Assembly (NCBI GenBank): GCA_963782465.1 | Contig: CAWAJR010000003.1 | Span: 992,001 to 1,056,000, forward strand | Reading direction: 5' to 3' | Length of the DNA stretch: 64,000 nt | Origin: JAODBJ01 sp963782465 | GTDB taxonomy: Bacteria; Actinomycetota; Acidimicrobiia; IMCC26256; PALSA-610 | Shown here: in pieces, positions 52,844 through 61,585 of the stretch | Position numbering within the stretch: position 1 is the stretch's first letter | How the letters are laid out: each line of letters starts with the position of its first letter | Position numbers and translations under genes: made by a program | Notes under the pieces: model-generated | Database searches by the model: none | The model's input: the letters and a program-made list of their open reading frames with translations, nothing else | What the model was told of the DNA's origin: nothing

Positions 52844-52855
52844 TTGAAGGTTCAA
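52844..52855. promoter_or_regulatory. candidate MarR operator
   Basis: TTGAA-GG-TTCAA at 52844-52855 is a perfect 5+5 palindrome with a two-base centre, similar to the TTGAA-type sites bound by many MarR proteins. It is 23 bases upstream of the marR start (52821), and the next gene ends at 52861. This suggests autoregulation. Confidence 0.5.
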
Positions 52856-52860
52856 GCTTG

Positions 52861-53703
52861 TTATGGCGCGAGCAACTTCGTGCGGAACAAGTCGATCACC
52901 TGGTCGAGGGCGGCGCGGGTCGGTTGCCCCGGTTCGTCGACGAGCCCGCCCGTGAGTACCGAGTGATGACGTTTCAACGGTTCGCCGGGGTTGCCGTCGG
53001 CCTGCTCGAGCTCCACCGCGACGAAGCCGTCGCCCAACTGCTCCCGCAGGTAGTCGAACCGTTCCGCCGGCACGAACGTGTCGCCCTTGAAGCGCAGCCC
53101 GAGGACCCGCAGCCCCTCGGCCGAGCAACGTTGCGCGACCGTCGCCAGGTCGGAGGGGCTCGTGTCGATCGAGTGCCGGTGTCGCTTCGAAACGCCGAAC
53201 GGCAACGACGGCTGCGACAGCACCGGCGCGAGCACTGTGTCGTCGACGGCCATCGCGAGCGCGAAACCACCCGTGAAACACATCCCGACGACCCCCACGC
53301 CCGGGCCGCCGCACCGCTCGTGCTCGGAACGAGCGAGGGCGCGTAACCAGGTGATGACCGGCGACGACTTGCCCGTCGCCAGCACGGTGAACTCCTTGCT
53401 GATGCAGCATCCCGCGATCGAGCGGAACCCGTAGATCGTCGAGCCCACTTTCCCGCCCGCCAACGGGTCGCGCCCGGCGGTGCCGAACAGGTTGGGCAGC
53501 ACCGCCGTGCAGCCGAGGGCGACGGCACGATCGGCAAACCCCAGTACCTGGGGCGACAGGCCGGGCAGTTCGGTGATCACGATCACGGCCGGCCCATGGC
53601 CCTTGCGGTAGACGGGGTGGGTCACACCGTCGTGGGTGAAGTCTTCCTTCGCGAACGAGGCAAGATCGCCCAACGGTGCCGGAGTGGTTCCCTCGGTGTG
53701 CAT
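52861..53703 (-). CDS. dienelactone hydrolase family protein
   Basis: The 280-residue protein has VIVITELPGLSPQVLGFADRA, nucleophile Cys in GVVGMCFTGGFALAMA, and the C-terminal FKGDTFVPAERF with acid and His in KRHHSVLTGG. The Cys nucleophile identifies the dienelactone hydrolase group, which opens lactones in aromatic degradation. No other aromatic-pathway gene is nearby, so another ester may be the real substrate. ATG 53703. It lies upstream of marR on the same strand with 39 bases between. Confidence 0.9.
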   Translation of the reverse strand: MHTEGTTPAPLGDLASFAKEDFTHDGVTHPVYRKGHGPAVIVITELPGLSPQVLGFADRAVALGCTAVLPNLFGTAGRDPLAGGKVGSTIYGFRSIAGCCISKEFTVLATGKSSPVITWLRALARSEHERCGGPGVGVVGMCFTGGFALAMAVDDTVLAPVLSQPSLPFGVSKRHRHSIDTSPSDLATVAQRCSAEGLRVLGLRFKGDTFVPAERFDYLREQLGDGFVAVELEQADGNPGEPLKRHHSVLTGGLVDEPGQPTRAALDQVIDLFRTKLLAP

Positions 53704-53734
53704 GGCGCGATTCCAGCAGACCGCGCCGCGACCG

Positions 53735-54184
53735 TCACGTGGATGGCGATGTACCCGGTCCGAAGTCGCCGCCGGTGAACTCGTGCGGCTCGACCAGCAC
53801 GAGCCAGTTCCCCGAGTTGTCGCGCATCACGGCCTCGACGCCGTAGGGCCGTTCCGACGGGGGTTGCGTGAATTCGACGCCACGCTCGCGCAGCGCCTCG
53901 TAGGCCTTCTGGCAGTCGTCGGTGCGCAGACCGAACCCGCCCATCGTGCCGCTCGCGAGCGCGCGCCGCACCGCCTCCGCCATGGCCTCGTCGAGCGGTG
54001 GTCCCGGCACCATCAGCGTGATTTCGAGTTCGGGTTGCGACGGGTGACTGATCGTGACCCACCGGAAGCCTTCACCCATCCGGATGTCGGCTCGCTCCTC
54101 GAACCCGAGGGTATCGACGTAGAAGCGCTTGGCCGCGTCCTGGTCGGTGACGTACAAACTGAAGAGGGAGACGTTGGAGATCAT
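53735..54184 (-). CDS. VOC-family (glyoxalase-like) protein
   Basis: The 149-residue protein has the typical strand and helix order: SLYVTDQDAAKRFYVDTLGFEERADIRMGEG, then LEITLMVPGPPLDEAMAEAVRR, GFGLRTDDCQKAYEALRERGVEF and AVMRDNSGNWLVLVEP. Glu and His candidates for metal lie in EITL and at the end. The gene sits directly downstream of an AraC regulator with nine bases between, a common pair in actinobacteria. Confidence 0.9.
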   Translation of the reverse strand: MISNVSLFSLYVTDQDAAKRFYVDTLGFEERADIRMGEGFRWVTISHPSQPELEITLMVPGPPLDEAMAEAVRRALASGTMGGFGLRTDDCQKAYEALRERGVEFTQPPSERPYGVEAVMRDNSGNWLVLVEPHEFTGGDFGPGTSPST

Positions 54185-54193
54185 GCGGGCAAC

Positions 54194-54640
54194 CTACGAC
54201 GCCTCGGCGCCGCCGGGCTTCTCCGATGTTGCGGAACCACGGGCCCGATCGCTGAGCCCGTGCATGAACACGTAACAACCGGGGATCCTCGGGGTCCCGA
54301 CCTCCGCGTACTTCGACTGGTACGCCGACGGCGGTACGCCGACGAGCTGACGGAACTTGTCGCTGAACGAGCCGAGGCTCGTGTACCCGACCAGTACGCA
54401 CACCTCGGTGACGGTGAGGTTCGTCGCGCGCAACAGGTCCTGGGCGCGTTCGATGCGCCGCTCGGCGAGGTACACCGCCGGCGTCTTGCCGTAGGTCGCG
54501 GCGAAGCAGCGGAGAAAGTGGTACTTGGAAACGCCGGCGGTCGCCGCGAGCGCGTTGAGGTCGAGCGGTTCCGCGTAATCGCGGTCGACGAGATCGCGCG
54601 CCCGGCGCAAGTGCAACAGAAGGTCCTCGGGAACGTGCAT
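54194..54640 (-). CDS. AraC-family transcriptional regulator (short)
   Basis: The 148-residue protein is mostly the two-HTH DNA-binding domain: LNALAATAGVSKYHFLRCFAATYGKTPAVYLAERRIERAQDLL, then VTEVCVLVGYTSLGSFSDKFRQLVGVPPSAYQ. There is no large ligand-binding domain, only a short N-terminal helix pair. ATG 54640 was chosen over an upstream frame to 54706 because the basic extension is not conserved. It is co-directional with the VOC gene and divergent from the response regulator. Confidence 0.9.
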   Translation of the reverse strand: MHVPEDLLLHLRRARDLVDRDYAEPLDLNALAATAGVSKYHFLRCFAATYGKTPAVYLAERRIERAQDLLRATNLTVTEVCVLVGYTSLGSFSDKFRQLVGVPPSAYQSKYAEVGTPRIPGCYVFMHGLSDRARGSATSEKPGGAEAS

Positions 54641-54732
54641 GGCTCGGCCAGGATCGCGCCGGCGCTTACGGAACGCGAAACTCCCGGCCGTCCACCGTCG
54701 GCGCACGGGCCCGGCGGCCGTACCATCGGTCG

Positions 54733-55431
54733 ATGCCGAACACCGCGGGGAAGGTGCTGATCGTCGACGACGACGCGACGATCGTCGACGTGCTCGGCCG
54801 CTACCTCGAAGCCGACGGCTTCACCGTGACGAGCGCCGCCGACGGCCGCCAAGGGCTCGAAATGGCGCTCACGGGCGCCCCCGATCTGGTGGTCCTCGAC
54901 CTGATGCTCCCCGAACTCGACGGCTGGGAGGTGTGCCGCCGGCTGCGGGCGCTGGCCGCGGTGCCGATCATCATGCTGACCGCGCGGGGCGACGAGGACG
55001 ACCGGGTGATCGGCCTCGAACTGGGTGCCGACGACTACGTCGCGAAACCGTTCTCACCGAAGGAACTCGTCGCCCGGGTTCGCGCCGTGTTGCGGCGCGC
55101 CCAGGGCGGGCTCGAGACCGCCTCGTCGATGACCGAGATCACCGACGGCGACCTCGTCATCGACGTCGCCGCGTACGAGGCCCGCCTGCGCAACGACGTG
55201 ATCACGCTCACACCGCGGGAGTTCGAACTCCTCGCCTTCTTGATGCGCAACCCGCGACGCGCGTTCCGGCGCGAACAGTTGCTGCAGGAGGTGTGGGGCT
55301 ACTCCTACGGCGACACGTCGACCGTGACCGTCCACGTCCGCCGGCTGCGCGAGAAGATCGAACCCGACCCGGCGAAGCCGCGCCGGATCGCGACGATCGC
55401 GGGTGGGTACCGCTGGGAGGGCATCGCATGA
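54733..55431 (+). CDS. OmpR/PhoB-family response regulator
   Basis: The 232-residue protein has a receiver domain with the acidic pair in IVDDDATIVD, the phosphoacceptor in VVLDLMLPELDGW (Asp at about residue 56), conserved Thr in IIMLTARGDEDD and Lys in VAKPFSP. The C-terminal winged helix is LTPREFELLAFLMRNPRRAFRREQLLQEVWGY, ending VTVHVRRLREKIEPDP. It is activated by the adjacent histidine kinase, whose ATG overlaps this stop by four bases. Targets are unknown. Confidence 0.95.
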   Translation: MPNTAGKVLIVDDDATIVDVLGRYLEADGFTVTSAADGRQGLEMALTGAPDLVVLDLMLPELDGWEVCRRLRALAAVPIIMLTARGDEDDRVIGLELGADDYVAKPFSPKELVARVRAVLRRAQGGLETASSMTEITDGDLVIDVAAYEARLRNDVITLTPREFELLAFLMRNPRRAFRREQLLQEVWGYSYGDTSTVTVHVRRLREKIEPDPAKPRRIATIAGGYRWEGIA

Positions 55432-56579
55432 TCCCGGTGAGACGTGCGGCGGTCGTGATCGCGGCCGGCCTCGGCGTTGCGATCGGCGCGGGCGTGCTCT
55501 ACGGCCTTCCGTTCCACGCCGCGTTCGAGTTGATCGCGATCTCGTTCGGTGTCGGCCTCGCCGCGCACGCGTTCACGATCCTGCTGTCGCGCACGCGCGG
55601 CGACGGCGACCAGGTTCGTGCCCTGCCGGTACGCACGGCACTGGTTGCGCTGGTCCCCACGGTCGGCTTCGCGCTCGGCGCGCTCGCGGCGGCGTCGGCG
55701 ATGTTCGTCTCGAGCCACGACCTCTCCGCGCTGGTTGTCGTGACTGCCGGAGCCGGCACCGCGGGGGTGCTCGGCGCGCTCGCGCTCGCCGCCGAGCTCG
55801 ACACGGCCCGGCGCGACGTCGCGGCGGCGGCCGAGCGCGAGCGGGTGCTCGAACGCTCGCGGCGTGAACTCGTCGCGTGGGTCTCGCACGACCTGCGTAC
55901 GCCGCTCGCCGGTATCCGCGCGATTGCCGAAGCGCTGGCCGACGGCGTCGTGGGCGACGAAGCCACCGTTGCCCGGTACTACGAGATCCTGGTGACCGAA
56001 TCGGAACGGCTCGGCCGGCTGATCGACGACCTGTTCGAACTGTCGCGTATCCACGCCGACGCGCTGCACCTCGTCATCGAGCGCGTGTCGCTCGGCGACG
56101 TCGTGTCCGACGCGGTCACCGCCGCGATGGTCGTCGCCGAAGCGGCCGGGGTGCGCGTCGATGCCGCGGCGGCGGCACCCTCGCCGGAGGTACTCGCGTC
56201 GACCCGCGAGATGGTTCGGGTCGTGCACAACCTGCTCGACAACGCCGTGCGGCACACGCCGCCGGGTGGGGCGGTGACGGTGACGATCGGCAACGACGGC
56301 GACCACGCCGTCGTGTCGGTCAGCGACGAGTGCGGCGGCATCCCGGCCGAAGACATCCCCCGCGTGTTCGACGTCGCGTACCGCGGCGACACCGCCCGCT
56401 CGCCCCGGGACCACCGGGGCGGCGGCCTCGGACTGGCCATCGCCCGTGGTCTCGTGGAAGCTCAGGCCGGCGAGATCAACGTCGAGAACCGCAGCGGCGG
56501 TTGCCGGTTCACGGTGCGCCTGCCGCTGGCGCTGGCGCCCGACGCAGGCGAAGGCTCGCCGCTCACCAGAGCGTTGTGA
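55428..56579 (+). CDS. sensor histidine kinase (HisKA-HATPase)
   Basis: The 383-residue protein has four transmembrane helices in the first 125 residues with little periplasmic loop, so it may sense the membrane itself. Then comes a helical dimerisation domain with the phosphorylated His in AWVSHDLRTPLAGIRAIAEALA, and the ATPase domain with N box HNLLDNAVRHTPPGG, G1 VSDECGGIP, and G2 GGGLGLAIARGLVEAQAG. It pairs with the response regulator in the same operon. The 3' end overlaps the convergent membrane protein gene by 17 bases. Confidence 0.94.
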   Translation: MIPVRRAAVVIAAGLGVAIGAGVLYGLPFHAAFELIAISFGVGLAAHAFTILLSRTRGDGDQVRALPVRTALVALVPTVGFALGALAAASAMFVSSHDLSALVVVTAGAGTAGVLGALALAAELDTARRDVAAAAERERVLERSRRELVAWVSHDLRTPLAGIRAIAEALADGVVGDEATVARYYEILVTESERLGRLIDDLFELSRIHADALHLVIERVSLGDVVSDAVTAAMVVAEAAGVRVDAAAAAPSPEVLASTREMVRVVHNLLDNAVRHTPPGGAVTVTIGNDGDHAVVSVSDECGGIPAEDIPRVFDVAYRGDTARSPRDHRGGGLGLAIARGLVEAQAGEINVENRSGGCRFTVRLPLALAPDAGEGSPLTRAL

Positions 56580-57930
56580 CCAGCGCGATCACCGCGATCG
56601 CGCCGGCGGCCTGCAGCGCCAACCACACGCGCGTCGAACGTTCCGTGAGCGCGAACGCCGCCCCGGCGGCGAGTACCCAGACCGTGAACGGCAGCCAGAT
56701 CCGCTCGACCTCACCCGACGAGAGCCCGCTCAGGTCGGCGAACAGCGCCGCCGCGAGCGCGCCGCCCACGAGGAGCCACGCGCGCCGGTCGCGCAGCTTC
56801 ACGAGCGCGACCGCGATCGCCGGGCCGAGCGCGACGGCCCACGCGGCCAGGTTGCCGAACAGGAAGTAGGAGTACGGGCGCATCGGCGTCCCGTGGTACT
56901 CGCGCAGCGTCGCCCGCAAACCGTCGGGCCACCAGAACCCGAAGGGGACGAACGCGAGCAGCACCGCCGCCGCGAGCGCCGCCGCGACCAGCAGAACGTC
57001 GACCCGGCGGCGCCGCACGGCAACGACCAACGGTGGGACCACCGCCAGCAGCGCGCCGTACGACCCCATCAGGCAACATCCGCCGACCAGCCCTCCCGCC
57101 GCGGCGAGCAGCATGCTCGCCGGCCCGCGACGCCCGGTCGCGAGCACCATGAGCGCCACGCACCACGCGGCGAGGGCCATGTAGAGCGCGTCGGCGGTGC
57201 TGGCGACCCAGATCGCGTACGGCGCGACGACGAGCCACGGCACGGCCCGGCGGGCGACGGCGTCGCCCGCGACTTCCCGCAACGCGACCAGCACGCCGGC
57301 GGCGGCCGTCGCGCCGGTACCGATCACCAACCCGGCTTCCCACACCGCGCCCCGGAACCCGAGGGCGTCCATCGCGAGGAGGACCAGCATCATGCCGGGC
57401 GGATGGCCGCGCACCTGCACGCGGTAGCGGGGTAGCTCGGTCGTGAAGTGGCGGAGGAAGTCGGCCGGGCGGGCGCGTACGTAACGGATGTCGGCGAGAT
57501 AGTCGGTGTGCTGCGCGACCCCGCGCGTCAAGCCGTGCGGCCCGTCGGCGACGGCGAGCGCGATCGCCCACAGCGCGGCGCCGGCCATCGTTGCGAGGAG
57601 CAACCAGCCCCACGGCAGGCGGCGGGCCGCGTACGGCATGACCGCGATCAGCGCGGCGGCAGCGAGCGCCGGTACGAGCAGCCCCACGTGGAGGCCGGGA
57701 CCGGGCGCCCCGATCAACGGCGGCGTGCCCAGCGCGATCCGCACGTGGCGCGCGGCCAGCGCGTTCCCCCACCGGGCACAGCCGAACACGAGGCCGGCCC
57801 ACAGTGCGAGCGCTGCCGCGACCCGCACGCGCGACGCGGCCCGCACCCGCGCCCGCGTCCGCGTCCTCGCGCCGGGCCAGGCTGCGCCGGGTGCGAGCGC
57901 GCCTTCGGGCGCGAGGCCGGCGTCCATCAC
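56563..57930 (-). CDS. polytopic membrane protein, GT-C glycosyltransferase-like
   Basis: The 455-residue protein has about 11 helices. The first loop contains YRVQVRGHPPGMMLVLLAMDALG, and HPPG matches the pattern of GT-C lipid-sugar transferases. A soluble part is missing, unlike the 27174-28769 protein. It is the last gene of a tight six-gene cluster: GTG 57930 overlaps the TGA of the methyltransferase. Together with GT2 and DUF2064 it suggests synthesis or modification of a surface glycolipid. Confidence 0.75.
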   Translation of the reverse strand: MMDAGLAPEGALAPGAAWPGARTRTRARVRAASRVRVAAALALWAGLVFGCARWGNALAARHVRIALGTPPLIGAPGPGLHVGLLVPALAAAALIAVMPYAARRLPWGWLLLATMAGAALWAIALAVADGPHGLTRGVAQHTDYLADIRYVRARPADFLRHFTTELPRYRVQVRGHPPGMMLVLLAMDALGFRGAVWEAGLVIGTGATAAAGVLVALREVAGDAVARRAVPWLVVAPYAIWVASTADALYMALAAWCVALMVLATGRRGPASMLLAAAGGLVGGCCLMGSYGALLAVVPPLVVAVRRRRVDVLLVAAALAAAVLLAFVPFGFWWPDGLRATLREYHGTPMRPYSYFLFGNLAAWAVALGPAIAVALVKLRDRRAWLLVGGALAAALFADLSGLSSGEVERIWLPFTVWVLAAGAAFALTERSTRVWLALQAAGAIAVIALVTTLW

Positions 57931-58538
57931 GATCCCCGGCCGCAGTCACGCGCCGCAGCCCCGCGCCGCAGTGTCACGAACCAACGGCCGCCGGTTTCCC
58001 GGGTGGCTTCGACGCGCAGCGGCAAGGTCTCGATCACCATGCCGATCGCGTCGACCCCCACCCAGCACCACGGGAACCAGCCGATCATCCCGGTCGCGAC
58101 TTCCAGCTCGACCCGGCCGTACCGCACGCCGGTCCCGGGCGGCCCGCACTCGACGAGCACGCGGCCACCCGGGGCGACGACGTTCGCGACGCGCCCGAGC
58201 AACACGTCGGGTTCACCGCCGATACCGATGTTGCCGTCGAACAGCAGCACCGTCGACCATTCGCCTTCGTTCACCACCGGGTCGAACACCGACTGCAACG
58301 TGACGGGCACGCCGCGCGCTTCGGCTCGCGCGATCGCCGACGGCGCGGCGTCGATACCGACGGCGACGATCCCGCGCTCACGCAGTTCCCTGACCAACCG
58401 GCCCGGCCCGCACCCGACGTCGAGCACCGGTCCGACAATGCCGTCGAGCACGCGCCGCTCGACCCGGTCGGCGGGCACCGCCCACACGTCGAGGTCGAGC
58501 ACGCAGACGTCGTCGGCGGGATCGTCGTAGGCAACCAT
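57927..58538 (-). CDS. SAM-dependent methyltransferase
   Basis: The 203-residue protein has class I methyltransferase motif I VGPVLDVGCGPGRLVRELRERG, followed by GIDAAPSAIARAEARG, post I, and a helix pair with NVVAPGGRVLVECG. It probably methylates a sugar or lipid made by the neighbouring glycosyltransferases. ATG 58538 shares one base with the preceding stop (TGATG). The end overlaps the membrane protein start. Confidence 0.9.
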   Translation of the reverse strand: MVAYDDPADDVCVLDLDVWAVPADRVERRVLDGIVGPVLDVGCGPGRLVRELRERGIVAVGIDAAPSAIARAEARGVPVTLQSVFDPVVNEGEWSTVLLFDGNIGIGGEPDVLLGRVANVVAPGGRVLVECGPPGTGVRYGRVELEVATGMIGWFPWCWVGVDAIGMVIETLPLRVEATRETGGRWFVTLRRGAAARDCGRGS

Positions 58539-58978
58539 CAGGCCGACCGTTCCGGTTCGCGTCGGTCGACCCGCGCCAGGAGCAGCGCCCACACGAGCAT
58601 GACCACCCAGATCGCGACCAAGCCCCAAACGACGTTGTGCCCGTAGTCGAGCGGCAGGGCCGACGGGAGGTTGCGCCGCTTCCCGTAGCCGCGTACGAGC
58701 GGCCAGGAGAACAACACGAGCACCACGGAGAGCCCCGTACCGACCTTCAACGGCGTACCGAAGCGCCGGGGCAACCACCGGTCGACGAGCCACGCGAGCG
58801 CGACCGCGGCGGGCGCGAAGAGCGCGTCGTGCACGATGGCCGGGCCGGCGAACCACCGGAGGAACAGGCGGGGACGGGTCATGGCGGCATCGATGAGCAC
58901 GCCGCGGATCCCGACCGCGATGCACACCCAACCGGCGACGAGCGCGATCCAGAAGGTGGGGCCGTGCTTCGTGCTCAC
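58538..58978 (-). CDS. small membrane protein of unknown function
   Basis: The 146-residue protein has three or four hydrophobic segments (FWIALVAGWVCIAVGIRGVL, AIVHDALFAPAAVALAWLV, VGTGLSVVLVLFSWPLV, VVWGLVAIWVVMLVWALLL). No catalytic motif is visible. GTG 58978 overlaps the stop of the molybdopterin protein (GTGA); its own stop overlaps the methyltransferase ATG. It may be a partner of the membrane oxidoreductase. Confidence 0.75.
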   Translation of the reverse strand: MSTKHGPTFWIALVAGWVCIAVGIRGVLIDAAMTRPRLFLRWFAGPAIVHDALFAPAAVALAWLVDRWLPRRFGTPLKVGTGLSVVLVLFSWPLVRGYGKRRNLPSALPLDYGHNVVWGLVAIWVVMLVWALLLARVDRREPERSA

Positions 58979-60159
58979 GTCACCACCAGCCGTTCGACCC
59001 ATTTGGTGTTCAACTCGCCGGGTCGGTTCGGCGCGATCAGCCGCACCGGGTAGCCGTGGTCGAGGTTCAACCGTTCACCGTTGAGGTGCAGGGCGAGCAT
59101 CGTGTCGTGGTCGCCGGCCTGCCCGGCAGTGAGGTGCGACCGGTTCAGCCCCCGCGGCTGCAACGACAACACGTCGACACCGCGCGAACCGAGATGGGGC
59201 ACGCCGACTCGCGCGAGAAGGTCGCGCACCGGCACGCCGGACCAGTGCGCGTTCTTGCTCCAGCCCTCGACGCACGCGATCGGCAGCACCGCTTGGTGCT
59301 GGGGCATCGCTTCGAGTTCGGCCACCGAGAACGACGCCCGGACCGCGCCGTCGACTTCGATCGAGAGCCGGAAGTTCGGGTCGGTCGCCACGGTTTCGAC
59401 CCGCGCCTGCGACGCGGCCACGTTCACCGGGAGCCCCTGGCTGCCGATGTCGGGCCGGCGCGGCGCGAACGCGACGAGCGGGCCCAGGGGGTTGAGCGTC
59501 TCACCGATCGTCGTGAGCGTGAGGCCCGCGCTCGCGGCGGCGACCGAACCGAGGAACACGCGGCGCGACAAGCCACGTGCCGTTCCCGGCGCGCGAGCCG
59601 GTTCGGCCGCGCGGTCCGGGTCGGCCCGCAACGCGGCGCGGGTGGTGCCGATCTTGGCGCCGACGTGCACGATCAGCGCGCCGATCGTGATCCACGCGCC
59701 CCAGAAGTGTGCGCGCGGGAAGTAGAAGCGCCACACGTACCAGCGGTCGATGTTCGTGACCCCGGTGAACAGCATGAACAGCGCGCCCATCACGAGCGGG
59801 ACGAGGCTGACGCGCTCGAGGAGCTCGCCGAGGTTCCGTCGCGGCGCGGTGAACAGGCGCGGGTAGACCGACCAAAGCTTCGCGAGCAGGAGCGGTACCG
59901 ACGCGATCCCGGTCGCGACGTGCACGCCCTGGGTCACCCGGTAGAGGCCTGCCGGTCGCGACGGCCACTCGAACCAGCTCGGTGGGTGCTGGATGAGATG
60001 CGAGATGAGCCCGGTGACGAAACAGGTACCGAACGCGACGCCGAGCGCGATGCCGAGAATCGCCGCGGTCCGATCATCGTGCACCGGCCGTTCGAGGGCC
60101 TGTTCGCGCGCGTCGGTGATTCGCTGCGCCGAACGGACGACGATGCCACCCTCGTTCAT
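58975..60159 (-). CDS. molybdopterin-dependent oxidoreductase with cytochrome b-like membrane domain
   Basis: The 394-residue protein has four to five helices in the first 190 residues, with His pairs in SHLIQHPPSWFEW, VTQGVHVATGIASVPLL, PRAHFWGAWITIGALIVHVGAKIG, consistent with heme b. A twin-arginine-like stretch SRRVFLGSVAAASAG lies at about residues 201-215. The C-terminal sulfite-oxidase-type domain carries the Mo-coordinating Cys in VLPIACVEGWSKNAHW. It oxidises or reduces a substrate at the outer face and passes electrons through heme. ATG 60159 overlaps the DUF2064 stop. Confidence 0.9.
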   Translation of the reverse strand: MNEGGIVVRSAQRITDAREQALERPVHDDRTAAILGIALGVAFGTCFVTGLISHLIQHPPSWFEWPSRPAGLYRVTQGVHVATGIASVPLLLAKLWSVYPRLFTAPRRNLGELLERVSLVPLVMGALFMLFTGVTNIDRWYVWRFYFPRAHFWGAWITIGALIVHVGAKIGTTRAALRADPDRAAEPARAPGTARGLSRRVFLGSVAAASAGLTLTTIGETLNPLGPLVAFAPRRPDIGSQGLPVNVAASQARVETVATDPNFRLSIEVDGAVRASFSVAELEAMPQHQAVLPIACVEGWSKNAHWSGVPVRDLLARVGVPHLGSRGVDVLSLQPRGLNRSHLTAGQAGDHDTMLALHLNGERLNLDHGYPVRLIAPNRPGELNTKWVERLVVT

Positions 60160-60836
60160 GCGCCCGGGGCCGGTCCGCTCGCCCGTTCGAGCACGCCCGT
60201 CGCTGCGAGCGTGCGCGCGAAGCGCGATGCCGGGATCGTCGCCGCGACCTCGATCGCGTCGACGATGGTGTCGACGTCGCGAAGCGCCGGGAGTTCCACC
60301 GTCGCGAGCTCGAGTTCGACGAGCCGTGCCCGCTGGTCGGAGCCGGTTCGGGCCGTGCTCATCTCGACGCCGCGGAACACGCGATCGTCGGCACGGCGCA
60401 GGCCGATGCACCACCACCCACCATCGAGTGCGGGACCGAGCACCGCGTCGACGCCGGGGCGCTGCAGCGCACCGAGCGCGCCGGCCAGCAGCTCGCGACC
60501 CACCTGGGGCGTGTCCATGCCGATCAGGAGCGCGGGATGGTCGCCGGCCCCGTCGGCGAACGCCGCCGCGATCCGCTCGTCGAGCCCGCGGCCCCGCTGC
60601 GCCACGACGCGGAAGCCGGGCGGCACCCACCGACCGGCCGCGCCCTCCAGCGCGAGCACCCGCTCGACACCGGGAACCGTGGCGACGGTCTCCAGCGTGT
60701 CGGCCAGCGCGGCCGCGGCCAGGCGGGCCGCTTCGGCGGGTCTGCACGGCGGGCACAGCCGGGTCTTCACCGCGCCGGGCCGCGGTTCTTTCGCGATCAC
60801 GATGACCGTCGGGGCGAGCGCCGCCGGGCGCGTCAC
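60156..60836 (-). CDS. DUF2064/TIGR04282-family glycosyltransferase-like protein
   Basis: The 226-residue protein has the nucleotidyltransferase-like fold of TIGR04282: TVIVIAKEPRPGAVKTRLCP at the start, then LLIGMDTPQVGRELLAGAL and DAVLGPALDGGWWCIGLRRAD. These proteins are found with GT2 and methyltransferases. The reaction is not defined. GTG 60836 overlaps the GT2 stop and its TGA overlaps the next ATG. Confidence 0.88.
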   Translation of the reverse strand: MTRPAALAPTVIVIAKEPRPGAVKTRLCPPCRPAEAARLAAAALADTLETVATVPGVERVLALEGAAGRWVPPGFRVVAQRGRGLDERIAAAFADGAGDHPALLIGMDTPQVGRELLAGALGALQRPGVDAVLGPALDGGWWCIGLRRADDRVFRGVEMSTARTGSDQRARLVELELATVELPALRDVDTIVDAIEVAATIPASRFARTLAATGVLERASGPAPGA

Positions 60837-61470
60837 CGCACGAACCTCGCCATGTCGCGGACGGCCCTCGCCGTACCGAGCGGCGTACCGGTGACCTTCG
60901 AGGTGCCGATGCGCGGGTGGTAGTCGACGTCGATCTCGCGTATGCGCCAGCCTGCGCTCGCGGCGCGCACCACCATCTCGAGCGGCCATCCGAAGCGCCG
61001 GTCCTCCAGCCCGAGGCCGAGCAGCGCGTCGCGCCGGGCCGCGCGCATCGGGCCGATGTCGCGCAGCCGGACGCCGGTTCGCCGGCCGACCGAACGAGCG
61101 AGGTACCGATTCGCGAGCCGGGCGTGCAGCGGCCACGCCCCCGCGGTCGCGCGCCGCGCGCCGAGCACGAGGTCGGCGCGACCTTCCGCGACCGGCGCGC
61201 GACCCGGGCCAGGTCGGCACCGACGAACGAGCCGTCGCAATCCATGAAGCAGACGACGCCGGCATCGGCGTTGCGGAGGCCCGCCCAGCAGGCGGCCCCG
61301 AACCCTCGTTGCGGTTCGTGCACGACACGAGCACCGTGGGCCCGCGCGACATCCGCGCTGCCGTCCGTCGAACCGTTGTCGACCACGATGGCATCGAACG
61401 CGCTCGGGAGCGTCGACAACACACCCGGGATGGCTGCGGCCTCGTTCAGCACCGGAAGGATCACCTGCAT
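60833..61470 (-). pseudogene. glycosyltransferase family 2, frameshifted
   Basis: The N-terminal part is a GT-A glycosyltransferase: MQVILPVLNEAAAIPG, IVVDNGSTDGSADVARAHGAR, and D-x-D in FMDCDGSFVGADLARVA. At about 61195-61204 the frame changes, and the rest, APVAEGRADLVLGARRATAG, then IGPMRAARRDALLGLGLEDRRFGWPLEMVVRA and the end MARFVR, lies in another frame. ATG 61470 to stop 60833 spans 638 bases, not a multiple of three. The region has a CG-repeat (GTCGCGCGCC), a likely slip site. It is the first gene of the cluster. Confidence 0.78.
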
Positions 61471-61585
61471 CGTCCGCCGACCGTAAAGGTGATTCGGTCG
61501 TCGGAGGGGCACGAGGCGCTTACAGTTCTCGAAACACTCGCGGCCGGCCCGCCGCAAGCGCTCGTCTCGTCGTTACGGTGGCCCG

